Shown: piece after piece, positions 22,001 to 32,334 of the stretch | Position numbering within the stretch: position 1 is the stretch's first letter | Layout of the letters: every line of letters starts with the position of its first letter | DNA from: Yamagishiella unicocca | Taxonomy: Eukaryota > Chlorophyta > Chlorophyceae > Chlamydomonadales > Volvocaceae | Length of the DNA stretch: 64,000 bases | Assembly: GCA_003116995.1 (NCBI GenBank) | Contig: BDSL01000165.1 | Span: forward strand, 62,001-126,000 | Direction of reading: 5' to 3' | The notes under the pieces: model-generated | Database searches by the model: none | What the model was told of the DNA's origin: nothing | Seen by the model: the letters and a program-made list of their open reading frames with translations, nothing else | Program-made: the position numbers and the translations under genes

Positions 22001-23650
22001 AGCTTATATTCACATGGCTCCCATTCCCGCCTGCAGATCCTCGCTGACAAGAACGCTGGCTTGGAGGTGCTGAGGGAGTGGCGCCAGATGGCAGCACAGG
22101 GTTATCACCCCGCAGGTGCGCTGGCCGTGGATTTAATTCATAGGGCAAGCTCCACACACGTCCAAATGCCAGAGCGAGCAAGTAATGGGATCTCGTGTGG
22201 ATGAAGGAAAGTAGACACAAGGATCAAACCTTCCACGAGCGTGGTGTGGCGTGGCGCAAACTGCTGGACGTGACGCCGCCTGTCGCGCCGGCGTTCCTTC
22301 AGTATGTTCCTCATCAGCTCCGAAACCCCTCCGAAACAGGCGCCCACTCCACCCATCCGCCCACCCACCTGCGTTTCCTCGCAACTCACTCACATATCGT
22401 CCATAAAAAACAATATAAAAAGAAGCGGTTAGCTAAACATTAAGGATTGGCTATAACAAGCATTTTGGATCCCTAGCACAAATTCATATACCCGTTAGGG
22501 GATTGTAAACACTCGCCGAAGGTACGTAGCTTTACTACGCTTTACATTCATTCCACAGACTGCAGGCTTTACACATAAAAGGTTAATGTTTCAATCCGTA
22601 TCCCCCAACTGGTGGTAATGCCTCGAAGAGCCAATAAAACATATGTACAGACCTTGACTACGTATCCCGAAGGCGATCTTCGAAAAAGAAGTTCAAAAAA
22701 AGTAAAGTTGCGTAAGGAATGAACGTTTGAGCAGTTGTTTATTAACGGGATGTACTGTAGCGCAGCTGTCATGTCCTATAAGGCTTTCATTCCACCATCC
22801 ATCTCCTCCCCGTGCAGACCTTCCAGGAGACCTCCGGACCAGCCGCATGAGCCCCATGTACAACAATCGGCGGAGCCCGGGCAATCACGACAGGCCCCGC
22901 CCCAGGCGCGCATCGGCCCTGACTCTGGTGCCCCCGGGCCCGTTGGGGCGCAATTACAGTACCAGCGGCGTCCAATCGCAGCCGTACGGCACCAGCAGTA
23001 GCGGCTACCTGCCCAAGAGGGTGATGACGTCACCGCCCACAGCTCTGAACGTGGCGCAGTCGTGGCTGCTGCCAACGATCCGACCCACATCGGACGCGGG
23101 TATCCTGATCGGTACCGGCGGCAGCGCCGAGCCGCCAATCAGGCCGGCCGCCAGCGACGACATTGCTGCTGCCGCTGCTGCCGCTGCGGTGGCGCCCGCG
23201 GCGGCACCCGCGGCACCGGCATCAGACATCCCAGCGGTGGGCAGCTCCATAGTATCTGGCCCCGGAGCTGGGGCCACAAATAACGGCGTGAGCGCTGCGC
23301 TGCCGGAACTTGAGATTCGGCCGGGGCCTATTGCCGCGGTCGCACACGGGCTGGCGCCAGCGGTGGTGGCGTTAGGCAGCCGGGCCTCGTTGGTGCATCG
23401 GACGGTGCAGGTGGTGGACCTGGGGGAGTTCAAGCTCAAGGGGCTGCAGCGCGGCCAGCCAGTGCTGGCGCTGCAGCTGAAGCGGATGGTGGGGCAGGTG
23501 GGTGACGCGCTTCGGCAGGAGGACTGCGAAATTACCGGTGGGAAGGCACAGCAGGTGCACCGCGGCACTGGCCTGATCGACGAGCTAATGGTTGCTCTGG
23601 CCGTGCCAATCGGGGCGCTGTGCGGAGGCGACGATGTGGATCTTAATTGA
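7013..23650 (+). CDS. Receptor-type class III nucleotidyl cyclase with leucine-rich ectodomain and paired C1/C2 catalytic domains
   Basis: Exons: 7013-7113, 7249-7340, 7683-7903, 8565-8675, 8755-8878, 9207-9259, 9585-9729, 10059-10432, 10713-11025, 11229-11423, 11974-12086, 12498-12939, 13166-13810, 14157-16219, 16843-17167, 17463-18023, 18365-18591, 18922-19072, 19257-19716, 20071-20269, 20492-20602, 20816-21085, 21326-21405, 21637-21775, 22037-22115, 22818-23650; phases agree throughout (about 2808 aa). Order: signal peptide (n-region KWTRR, core SLLVCLLWLS), leucine-rich N-cap (WLETGGPSW...CDWS), LRR-like GFNMAGKLPSFVANLSLEVL and GLYGSLPQSLLQQDNLVL (residues ~190-235), a long extracellular exon, one membrane span (~412-438) followed by basic RKRRRNRK, C1 (~570-760), a low-complexity linker (~762-2240), C2 (~2306-2530) and tail. 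C1 has VTLVATD-VEGSTELWEW and TTEGDAF; C2 has ADYFGALVNRAARLM. It should make cAMP or cGMP at a membrane; which one is undetermined. Least certain are exons 1-3 and 9-10, where a GC donor at 11026 is assumed. Confidence 0.78.
10673..10694. repeat. GT dinucleotide microsatellite in cyclase intron 8
   Basis: An uninterrupted GTGTGT run of about 20 bases lies in the intron just before the exon that codes for the membrane span. Intron location means length changes would not alter the protein. Confidence 0.8.
14660..14750 (+). repeat. Coding GCCACC hexanucleotide repeat (Ala-Thr run)
   Basis: Inside the 2063-base linker exon, GCCACC units repeat about a dozen times with a few GCC and ACC variants, coding for alternating Ala and Thr flanked by Ala runs. 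The unit is a multiple of three, so expansion or contraction keeps the frame. This is in the disordered linker between the two cyclase domains. Confidence 0.8.
21785..21860 (+). repeat. G/T-rich intronic tandem repeat
   Basis: Repeated GGTTGGGTCCGGTTGGGGACGG-type units fill part of the intron after the exon carrying the C2 Asn/Arg motif. It is not a telomere repeat. The G-triplet spacing could allow G-quadruplexes in the transcript. Confidence 0.6.
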
Positions 23651-25535
23651 GTGTTTTCACTATTTGGCCGCTTCATATCTTGGCCATATCGTATTTTCAA
23701 GAATGGGGTGCAGCATGGCAGGCCAACAAGCAGCAAAGGCGCGCGTATTTCGCCGTTATGTTTCCAAGAGCTTCAGGAACGGAATACAAACGCAACTTGG
23801 ACGTCGTCCTACGTACCGTTGTCGCGTTGATGGAGATTTCTGCTTCCACAAAGGGATATGGACATGAAGACGTGGCATAGCGTGACAAAGCGCGCAGACG
23901 TTGCGCGCTGTAGTAATATAGTCTTGCGACTCATCCATCAATACTGGTAGCTGGGCAGGTGCGTTGGGTGCTGTCCAGGTAGCGAGTTGGCCGCCGCGTC
24001 GCGGGTGGTATGGTGATCATCTGCCTGAGAAAATGTGTGCGAGCTCCAGGGAAGCTATCGGAATGGCGCATTCAGACTTCATCGGTACTATTGGGCACTG
24101 GCATTATACGTAGCGCAAAAACGTGGATGCAGCTCTGTACCTCCCGCGGGGGTGTTGAAGGGAAGGGCGAGCGGCAACAGCGATGTGGTGTGGAGTGTGG
24201 TGGTGTAGCGTCGTGGTAGGGTCCAACGAAAGCACTCTTGCTGATCACGGAAACGTTTGAGCAGAGACAGAAACAGCGAGCGGATTGGCGTGGTGGTGGT
24301 GGTGATGTTGACGATGCCATTGCATGCAAGGCCCGTGACTGGCGCGGGCGCTGACGGCGTGGACATACAATGCAGCGCGAACTTGTGTACCTGTGCCTGG
24401 TGCTGGCAGTTGCAGGACGCTGAAAGCCTGTGATGCGGTATATGAGGTCGAATTTGTGCAACTCGTAAGCGTTTGCGCTGCCATTCCGTGGCGGTCTCGC
24501 CATTCGTTTCGGTGCAGGTCTTGTCCACCGCTGTTTACGTCTTCGTAGTATGCGCGCAATGGAGTGTGCCATGAACTGCCAATTTGGGCCCGTAGCGGCT
24601 GCATGTGTGATAGATATGATCACGCGCCTCGGCATCGTAGGCAACTCGGAAAAGAGATCCCGGTTGGTCGCTGCCGGCTGGTCGCAACCGACCTTGCAGC
24701 CCGGATCGTCGGCGCTTTGCGCAATGAACCTCTACCCAACCTTTAGGGGTACCTGCTCGAGTTGCAGGCCCGGTTCCTTGGCATGCGGCGATGGCTCTTC
24801 CCATCAGCCGCCAATCCCATTTCGTTTACTTGTAGCAGCCAGAGTGGCTGCTTACGCTGTGCAGTACTCGCCCAGGGGTACTGGCGGCATGCACGCATGC
24901 CTGGGCGCCACGGATTTCCCCGCAATTTGGCGGCGATGGATTGAGTTTCTGGCGTCAGGGTCCATTTGCTGAAAGCTGGTGAATGCGCAGTGGACTTGCA
25001 CCTCGACATGCTCGGAGGCGTGGTACGGCAGCCGGTGCGGCGATCGGCACGTCTCAAAAAGGATAAATGATATGACGGATGGTTGGTTGCTGCATGCCAT
25101 GCCGGCGTTGGACCACTGGGGATGATGTCATGGTGATTGAAGAAGTGACGTATTCGGTGTTTGTGACGTTGTATTGTCATGCGCACGCATTCAACAATGG
25201 CAGCAGAGTGTCAGGCGTCGCGGCGCCGAAGAACTACTTGCAAAGGAAGAGCTTGAGGGTAGCTGTGCCGTACACAAGTCGCACAAGGGTCTGCTTCACT
25301 CCTCGCCTCCCTACGTCATCGCGGGTCGCGACCAGCTGCATCCTCGCTCACGACGCCATTGTCTCAATGTCTCAGCTTGTGCCAGCCAGTAATCCGAACC
25401 AATCAGACCAGCTCCCCCTGCCAATAAACCCCACCCGTCATTTTCTCTCGCCGTCTAGGGCAGCGTTCCAAGCTTGAGCGAAGGTTCCCGCCGCCCGTAG
25501 CACCTCCTCCCGGGTACCGTACAATCAAAGCGTCC
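23651..25535. other. Convergent intergenic region, no supported gene
   Basis: This lies between the cyclase stop (+) and the 3' end of the minus-strand NTF2-like gene. The open frames present overlap each other on both strands, lack splice-consistent neighbours and resemble no family. GGTGGTGGTGGTGATG runs near 24290-24310 are simple repeats. Confidence 0.4.
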
Positions 25536-25540
25536 TTACA
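25536..25540 (-). terminator. Candidate TGTAA poly(A) signal of the NTF2-like gene
   Basis: TTACA on the + strand reads TGTAA on minus, about 480 bases beyond the stop codon at 26021. TGTAA is the established poly(A) signal of Chlamydomonas-type algae; the pentamer is short and chance occurrence is common. Confidence 0.35.
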
Positions 25541-26020
25541 ACACGGCGATCAACACAAGCCCACAGGTAGCTACGGACCTCCCATTCCAATGGGCGTTTC
25601 CCTGCACACCAACTTGCTACCCATTCAGTCCGCGAGAGCCAGCCGCCATACCGCAGGTCGCTGCTGAGCCTCCCTTAGGGCTCCTCACGCCGCGTTGGTG
25701 TACTGTCGCAGCGGGTAGGGCTTCATGCAAAAGTCGTAAATGTCGCGAATCTGAGGCGACGGGCACATTTCGGGTCAGGGCCAGGGTCACGCCGGGATGT
25801 GGAAGCCCGCATCGGTAACAGCGAGGAATAGCAGCTCCCATGGAGTTGAGGCAAATGATGAATTAGACGACGGAAACGGTCGCAGAGCAGCGGACCGGCA
25901 CGGGCACCGACGAGAAGCTCAGTCGCCCGCCCCAGCCGCCCGAGAACCCCGCCGGTCCCCGCTAGGCCCCAGCATGCCCTTTCAGACAGGTTGTTGTTGT
26001 AACGGTGTGCCGAACGTATC

Positions 26021-29000
26021 CTAACCGGTTCTAACTTGCAGCGCCGACTGCAGGTTTCCTCTCGCCTCCGTGGGCCCCGCGTGCATCTCCCCCCCTGGAG
26101 CACCACAGCCAATGGGGTCCCGGGTCACCATCTTGCTCTTCACGTCCCGCACCCGGTCACTCGCCTGCAAGTGCTTGTTGAAGCAGATGAGTCCAAGGCC
26201 CTGTATGGGTTGACGCTGCTTGTCCTCTCGGTTGATTGCGTCTGCGCGCCAGTGGTGGAAGCCCAGCTGGCGGGCGAAGGGCGGGCCGAAGACTTCAGGG
26301 TTGTGGCGTTGTAGGTTGTGGTGCAATGTGCGACGCACAGGTCGGCATGCCGGATGCGGCCGCGGTCGCGCACGTGAGGCAGGCCGCCAGGGACGGGTGC
26401 GCTCTGAGGGGTGCAGGGCGTCACCTGTGCTGGGCTCACCTTGTGTTCGTACGACACGGCGTACGACACCAGTTGGTTGCGATTTTCGTACTTGCTGTGA
26501 GTGCCCCGGATGACAGTGCGCGCCTCGTCCAGGCCCTGCTCCGCCCGAGGGGGGAGGGGGGAGGGAGAGCATAGCATGGTGGCGTTGAGAAACACGGGAG
26601 AGCCTGTGCTTGCTCAGAAAGGCCTTGCACGGGCGGAGAATAGACCGCAAGGACTGGACTGTGCTGTCAGGCGGCATGTTCAGGACGTCCGGCTCCAGGG
26701 AAAATGTATGCAAGGCAAGCAACCCGAACTCGACCGTTGAACCCGAGCGTTGCAATCGAGGCAGAGTACATCGGACATGGGAGTCACGGGCCTTCCTTCC
26801 CTTCCGCATCCACATTCAAGAGACCCACCAATCGTATCGCACCTGCCACAGAATGCCGTCGGGCTTGTTCGCCAGGCCGTAGCCGTCGTGGGCGCGGCAG
26901 TCTGGCGCCAGCACCTGCGGGTCGGCCGGGTCGGTCGGCAGCCAGGGCCGCAGCCGGCAGCAGTGAGAACGAAGCGCGCGACGCGTGTAGGGCCCAGATG
27001 GAGGTACTCATGTACCACTGCATTTTTGAATATCCGCAGCCAATTGAGTATGTCAGTGCCGCCAGGTGCTTGTATGCGATCCCCATCCATCGATAATTGC
27101 CGCTCATTCCCCGTCTCCTGGTCTAGGGAAAGACAGGGGACTCCAACCACCGCATCATGTGCCCGGCCCATCGGCTACGCCGCCCCGCCGCCGCAACATG
27201 CGCGCTGGCCGTACCTTTGGCAGCTCGTCCAGCTTCGCCTCGCTGCTCCACATGCTGTCCCACTTGGATATGATCTCCCCGATGTACTTGTAGTCGTTGA
27301 GCCCCTGCACAGCACAGCACAGCAGCGGCAGCACAGCGCAGTGTGAGCACAGCGCAGCGCAGTGTGAGCACAGCACAGCGCAGTGTGAGCACAGCGCAGC
27401 GCAGTGTGAGCACAGCGCAGCGCAGTGTGAGCACAGCACAGCGCAGTGTGAGCACAGCACAGCGCAGTATGAGCACAGCACAGCGCAGTGTGAGCACAGC
27501 GCAGCGCAGTGTGAGCACAGCGCAGCGCAGTGTGAGCACAGCGCAGCGCAGTGTGAGCACAGCACAGCGCAGTGTGAGCACAGCGCAGCGCAGTGTGAGC
27601 ACAGCGCAGCGCAGTGTGAGCACAGCGCAGCGCAGTGTGAGCACAGCACAGCGCAGTGTGAGCACAGCGCAGCGCAGTGTGAGCACAGCGCAGCGCAGTG
27701 TGAGCACAGCACAGCGCAGTGTGAGCACAGCGCAGCGCAGTGTGAGCACAGCACAGCGCAGTGTGAGCACAGCGCAGCGCAGTGTGAGCACAGCACAGCG
27801 CAGTGTGAGCACAGCGCAGCGCAGTGTGAGCACAGCACAGCGCAGTGTGAGCACAGCGCAGCGCAGTGTGAGCACAGCACAGCGCAGTGTGAGCACAGCG
27901 CAGCGCAGTGTGAGCACAGCGCAGCGCAGTGTGAGCACAGCGCAGCGCAGTGTGAGCACAGCGCAGCGCAGTGTGAGCACAGCGCAGCGCAGTGTGAGCA
28001 CAGCACAGCGCAGTGTGAGCACAGCGCAGCGCAGTGTGAGCACAGCGCAGCGCAGTGTGAGCACAGCGCAGCGCAGTGTGAGCACAGCGCAGCGCAGTGT
28101 GAGCACAGCGCAGCGCAGTGTGAGCACAGCACAGCGCAGTGTTATCCGCACGCACGCACGCACGCACAGTGCAGCTGTGCAGCACACCGCGGTGTGCGCT
28201 CCGTTCCCCTCTTCCCTTCTGTCCCGCTCTCGCCGCGCCCTGTCGCGCCCTGCCGCGACCGCCACGTCGAACACCCTGCCCCTTGGAGCTCACCGCCACA
28301 ATGTCCGGCACCGCCACCAGCTCTGCCTCGTCCACTACCGCGGGCTGCCAGACGTTGGGGTCGAGCAGCAGCGCGTCACGTTCCTCGAGCGTCATCTGTC
28401 GGGTCACCAGGGACGACTCCAGCAGGCCTGCGCGCAGTCATTGCCGCACCGCGCGTGGGGGCCCAGCGGCACGTACTTGGCATGCCTCGAACGAGAGCAC
28501 AGGAAGTCGTCGCTTGCGCATGTGTCTCTGTGCGCGTATGCATGGCTGGGTGTGTTCATTGTTACCACTGGGCTGCGAGGACTTGAAGGACAGGGCCGTG
28601 CGCCCCGTGCCCTTGTGAAATACCGGTAACCTCACCGCATCCCGACCCACCTGTTTCCTTGTTGAACGACATTTTCTCCAGCAGGAAACCCTTGCTGATA
28701 CTGGGGGCCGGCGGAGACAGGAGGCAGGAGGCGGGAGCGAGGGAAAAGGGGAGCCGTCAATGGTCGAGCGCAGGCTTTTGAAGTTCGAACGGACGATGAG
28801 CAGATGCATCCAACGACATGAGGGCACCAGGGCCGCTGGGTGTTTGGCTGCTCGGCAGGCATCAGGGTTGAGGCGGAAAGATGGGAAAACGACACGCCCA
28901 TGGCTGCTCATGCGGGATAAGGGAACACACCCATAGCTGCTCATGCTGGATAAGGGGACGCACCCATAGCTGCTCATGCTGGCGAAGGGGACAATACCCT

Positions 29001-30001
29001 CGCAACCCACCACCCGACCATTGCTCCGTCGCTGTACCATTGGGCCGCCACCCAAACCCCCCTTGCCCTCACCCCCCTTGCCCTCACCCCCCTTGCCTTC
29101 TCCTCGACACCTTGCCCTAACCCACCATACCTACCGCTCCGTGGGCTCCTTTGCGCCGAACAGCGGCGCCCGGTTACGCAGGACGTAGTAGACGGCGGTG
29201 AACACCACCCCCTGGTCCTCATTCACCGCCGAGACCACGGGTCGGTACACCATGTGTTCGTACGCGGTGTGCTGGCGTTTTAACGTGTCCACTAGCTGTC
29301 GTACATCTGTTAGGATTCGGGTTACGAAGCGGAGGGAACGGAGGAGCCGGTGCGGGGGCCGGGTTGTGACTTGGGGAGATGGTGGAATCAGGGAGGGGAG
29401 GTGTGAGAAGGAGAAGGAGACGATAGTACCGGAGCGCAGGCCCCCCAAACTGAGGAGGGCTGCTTCCCCGCGCTCCCGCATCGCGCCAACTCCCAGCCCC
29501 AACCTACTTCGGGTACGGTCATTGTGATAGATGACGCCGTCAGCCAGGAACGTGACGCCCTTGGGGCTCACCAAGCCCGACAGCGTGTTAGTCACCTCGT
29601 CGTCGGTCATCAGCCCGGCGCCGCCGGTCACCTCCGCATACCGATGGGCGTGCTGGCAACGGTTTAGAGTTTTTGAAGGCACGGGCGGTGGAGTGGTTGG
29701 TGTCATTGGGTAGGGTGGGTCGAGACAGGTGCAACGGCGGGTGCAACTGCTCGATGTATTGGTTCTTTATAGGCTTTGCTTACGGTGTTCTGGCCCCACA
29801 CAAGCGCCCGTTACCGTTACAACAACAAGCGCCCATCACCCCCCGGCCACGCGCCGAGTACTTAAAACAGCAGTTCTAAGTACGATATGCCGTAAGCTAG
29901 GACCAGCAATGACTTCGCTGTAACGGCATCGATCCGCGGGCAGGGAACCCCGTGCCCACCTGCAGGAGGCGCTCACTCAGCTCCGATTGGTACGACACCA
30001 C
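26021..30001 (-). CDS. Protein with two NTF2/SnoaL-like domains (5' end unresolved)
   Basis: Exons, 5' to 3' on minus: 30001-29960, 29652-29517, 29306-29135, 28700-28651, 28427-28294, 27304-27215, 26914-26843, 26535-26440 and about 26401-26021; phases agree (391 codons). The first half (HAHRYAEVTGG, FLADGVIYHND, RQHTAYEHMVYRPVVSAVN, GAKEPTE) and second half (YIGEIISKWDSMW, KVLAPDCRAHDGYG, THSKYENRNQLVSYAVSYEH, LGFHHWRADAIN, GLGLICFNKH) look like an internal duplication with the helix-then-sheet pattern of NTF2/SnoaL-like folds. Family assignment comes from pattern only; no catalytic residues can be named. The start is unresolved: an ATG at 30421 reading MQAQPRPSPRPPPG ends in phase 1 and does not join the 30001 exon (phase 0) directly, so an exon is missing or the start lies elsewhere. 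The last acceptor (26401) is the weakest junction. The 989-base intron between the two domains is almost wholly a minisatellite. Confidence 0.6.
27331..28141. repeat. 21-bp minisatellite, about 38 copies, inside an intron
   Basis: The unit GAGCACAGCGCAGCGCAGTGT repeats almost perfectly. Most differences are one G/A alternation (AGCGCAGCG versus AGCACAGCG), plus a single GTATGAG variant near 27468. Because 21 is a multiple of three and only one frame carries a stop, five of six frames stay open across the array, giving spurious long reading frames. It sits between the splice sites at 28293 and 27305 of the minus-strand NTF2-like gene. A short CGCA run follows at 28147-28167. Confidence 0.95.
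28890..28995. repeat. Short tandem repeat (~33 bp x 3) in an intron of the NTF2-like gene
   Basis: Three adjacent copies of GCTGCTCATGCTGGATAAGGGGACGCACCCATA-type sequence with a few substitutions lie between the exons at 28651-28700 and 29135-29306. A further CCCCTTGCCCTCAC run, about three units, follows near 29057-29100. Confidence 0.75.
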
Positions 30002-31576
30002 CTGCGGTTCATTCGGCGGTGTTTGCCAGCAAGTTGTCGATTGGTTGTGGGTTTAGACGGCACTAGAGAAGCGGCAACTGTTCAGTGGGTTTAGAAGGCA
30101 CTAGAGAAGCGGCAACTGTTCAGTGGGTGTAGGGAAAGGGGAGCGGCGGACAGGAGACTGGATAACCGTCCTGGGGGCTCCAAACATGTTCGGGCTGCGA
30201 GGGGCGGACGCAGCCGCAGGGTAAGGAGCCAACAGTCGGGTGATATGGGATGTTAGCTGCAACCCAAGCTGGACGCCGAAACATGGCTGGTGGAACCTGT
30301 TTGCGTGCCTGGTTCCGTTGCTTACTTGTTCGACGGCTCAGCACGCAAAAGGGACCCGAAGCGATGCGACGCAACGCGCACCTGGAGGTGGGCGCGGCGA
30401 GGGCCGCGGCTGAGCCTGCATGGCGCCGCAGCTGACTGACGGACGCGGGAAGCTCGGAGAGCGTGTGCGCGTGTGGATAGCATCTTTAGGATCAAAAATA
30501 GTGCAGGTAGTGGTTAGTAGAATTGTGGACTGCAGTTTCAAGAAGACCGACGGCCTTTAATTAATCCCAAATGACGCAAGCACCCTCGGGACGGTCACCA
30601 ACCAACCGCGACCGAACGCCGTACCACAAGCAGGAAAGCTGGCAGCGTGAGCGGCTCATTGTTGTGGGTTAGAAGCGTGGGGCGTTTGCACTAGATTAAT
30701 GCACGGAGGCGGAAGCACCGACCTCGGGGACAGCCCCAGCGCACTCGGGAAACATGTGATAAAGCATAATAGCAATTTGACACTTATGTACTGTAACAAC
30801 AGGGTAACATGATTACATGTGCGGACCTGCGTGTTTGCCTGGGCAAAGGGTTACCTGCAAATGGTGCGAACCGGCGGGTCGCTGCCTGTGCTGGCCCCAA
30901 TTAGCCACCTTTGGGTACTCCAAGGGGCCGTCCTATACTAATAATGTGCCTAAGGAAGATGCGTCAGATGATTTGGCGCGTTTGGCCGTCTGCGAGGACA
31001 CGCATGTAATGGTTACTTGTGTATCGGCATGTCATAAGCGCAAAAGATTTTGAGTTCTTAGAGTAAAAGCCTTTCATTTCGCAATTCCTTTTGAGGTTTG
31101 CCCCAGCCTAAGGTATCCGACTATCCATGCTTCCGTTGCAAGCTGCGGCGTCCATACTCGAAGGCCCGCGCAGAAATTTCTATTGTTGCCATCGGCGTTA
31201 TTGCCCTCTTGTCTGGCCACCCTGTCGTGCCGTAGGGCTACGAATCTTCCAGTTACACGTTTTGCCTAACCAAACGCTCGTGTTGCCATTTACCAGGACT
31301 GATTTAGCATACGTGCACTGCGCATTAAAGATTTTCGTGCAACTACCATAGGCACTCATGATAATACCGGTATTCCAATATCCGTACATCAACGCAGGAA
31401 GATGCTTTCGTGCTTACCACTGTCGTCCATTAGGTTATGCTTCTGCTAACTCAAGCGCGCAACTTGCCCATATTGAGCTTTTCTTTCGTTTTCCAGTCTA
31501 TTCACTGCAAGCTCCTGTATTCTGCGCCAGGGTGCATAAACCCTGCATTGACGGTCATTAGGCTTCTGTTTCTAAA
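30002..31576. other. Divergent intergenic region between the NTF2-like gene and VTC1
   Basis: The two flanking genes point away from each other, so this region should carry both promoters. A 38-base direct duplication (core CACTAGAGAAGCGGCAACTG at 30061 and 30099) lies close to the NTF2-like gene. A possible first exon of that gene starts at ATG 30421 (minus). I see no clear TATA box for VTC1. Confidence 0.4.
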
Positions 31577-32334
31577 ATGCCAGACCCAAGCATTCGACGG
31601 ACGGACGCGAAGGCGTTCTTCGGTAAGCATACGCTCATCTTGGCGGCCATCATCGGTCGGCAGCGACCTTTCCATAAGCCTTTCATTGTCCACCTTGCAG
31701 CAAACGAGCGAACGTTCCTGCACTGGATGAGCACGTCAGTTACAATAGGCGGAATCGCAGCGGCTTTGTCAGGTGAGTACACGATGGCTTTTTCCCCGCC
31801 GTGGAATTGCTGCATCCCGTTATCGGTGTTCATAATGGCCTCATACTCTGAATATCGTACAGGCGTGGCGGGGCATGCTCACCGGCACTGGGGCGACGAG
31901 TTCGCAGAACGAGCCATCATTGTGCGGGTAGTTTCGCTCATAATGCTATTTATCTCTGTGACGATGGCCGTGTGGTCTGGACTCAACTTTCAGAAGCGAG
32001 CAATCTTCCTCGAGTGAGTCGAATTGCGGAACCGGGAGGGTGGGTACGACTGGGGTTAAGGTTAGCGACTATGGCTAGTCCGGTCGGGTCCTGCATGATG
32101 CAGCGTGGCAAGGGATCAGCTGGATCCGCCAATGCATGCTGCTTGCTTGAAAAGTGATTGATTTAGCACGTTGCCTCATAGCAAGCCGAATGATGTGCCC
32201 TTTCCCCATACTGCAGAGCCAAGGCGGATGGACCGTATGACAGCCGGTTCCTGCCAGTACTCCTAACAGTCTGCATGGTGCTTTCCATGTCGGTGGTCTT
32301 TGGTGGCGCCGTATTCCGACTCACGAGCTCGTGA
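31577..32334 (+). CDS. VTC1: VTC1-like small membrane subunit of the polyphosphate polymerase (DUF202 family)
   Basis: Exons 31577-31622, 31701-31772, 31863-32013 and 32217-32334 join in phase to give 128 aa, about the length of yeast Vtc1. The N-terminus carries the family signature KAFFANERTFLHWMSTSV, split by intron 1 within the Ala codon. Three hydrophobic segments follow: about residues 22-42, 55-80 and 98-122. There is no SPX or catalytic domain. In characterised VTC complexes this subunit provides membrane helices for the channel that moves polyphosphate into vacuoles or acidocalcisomes, and VTC1 is known to be needed for polyphosphate storage in Chlamydomonas. The next gene, 1.5 kb downstream on the same strand, encodes the catalytic VTC4-like partner. 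A candidate TGTAA poly(A) signal lies at 32912-32916. Confidence 0.88.

Noticed and set aside
27123..28629. Reading frames of 325-430 codons on both strands across the 21-bp array
   Set aside because: They arise because the repeat unit is a multiple of three without stops in five frames. The flanking exons show this region is an intron.
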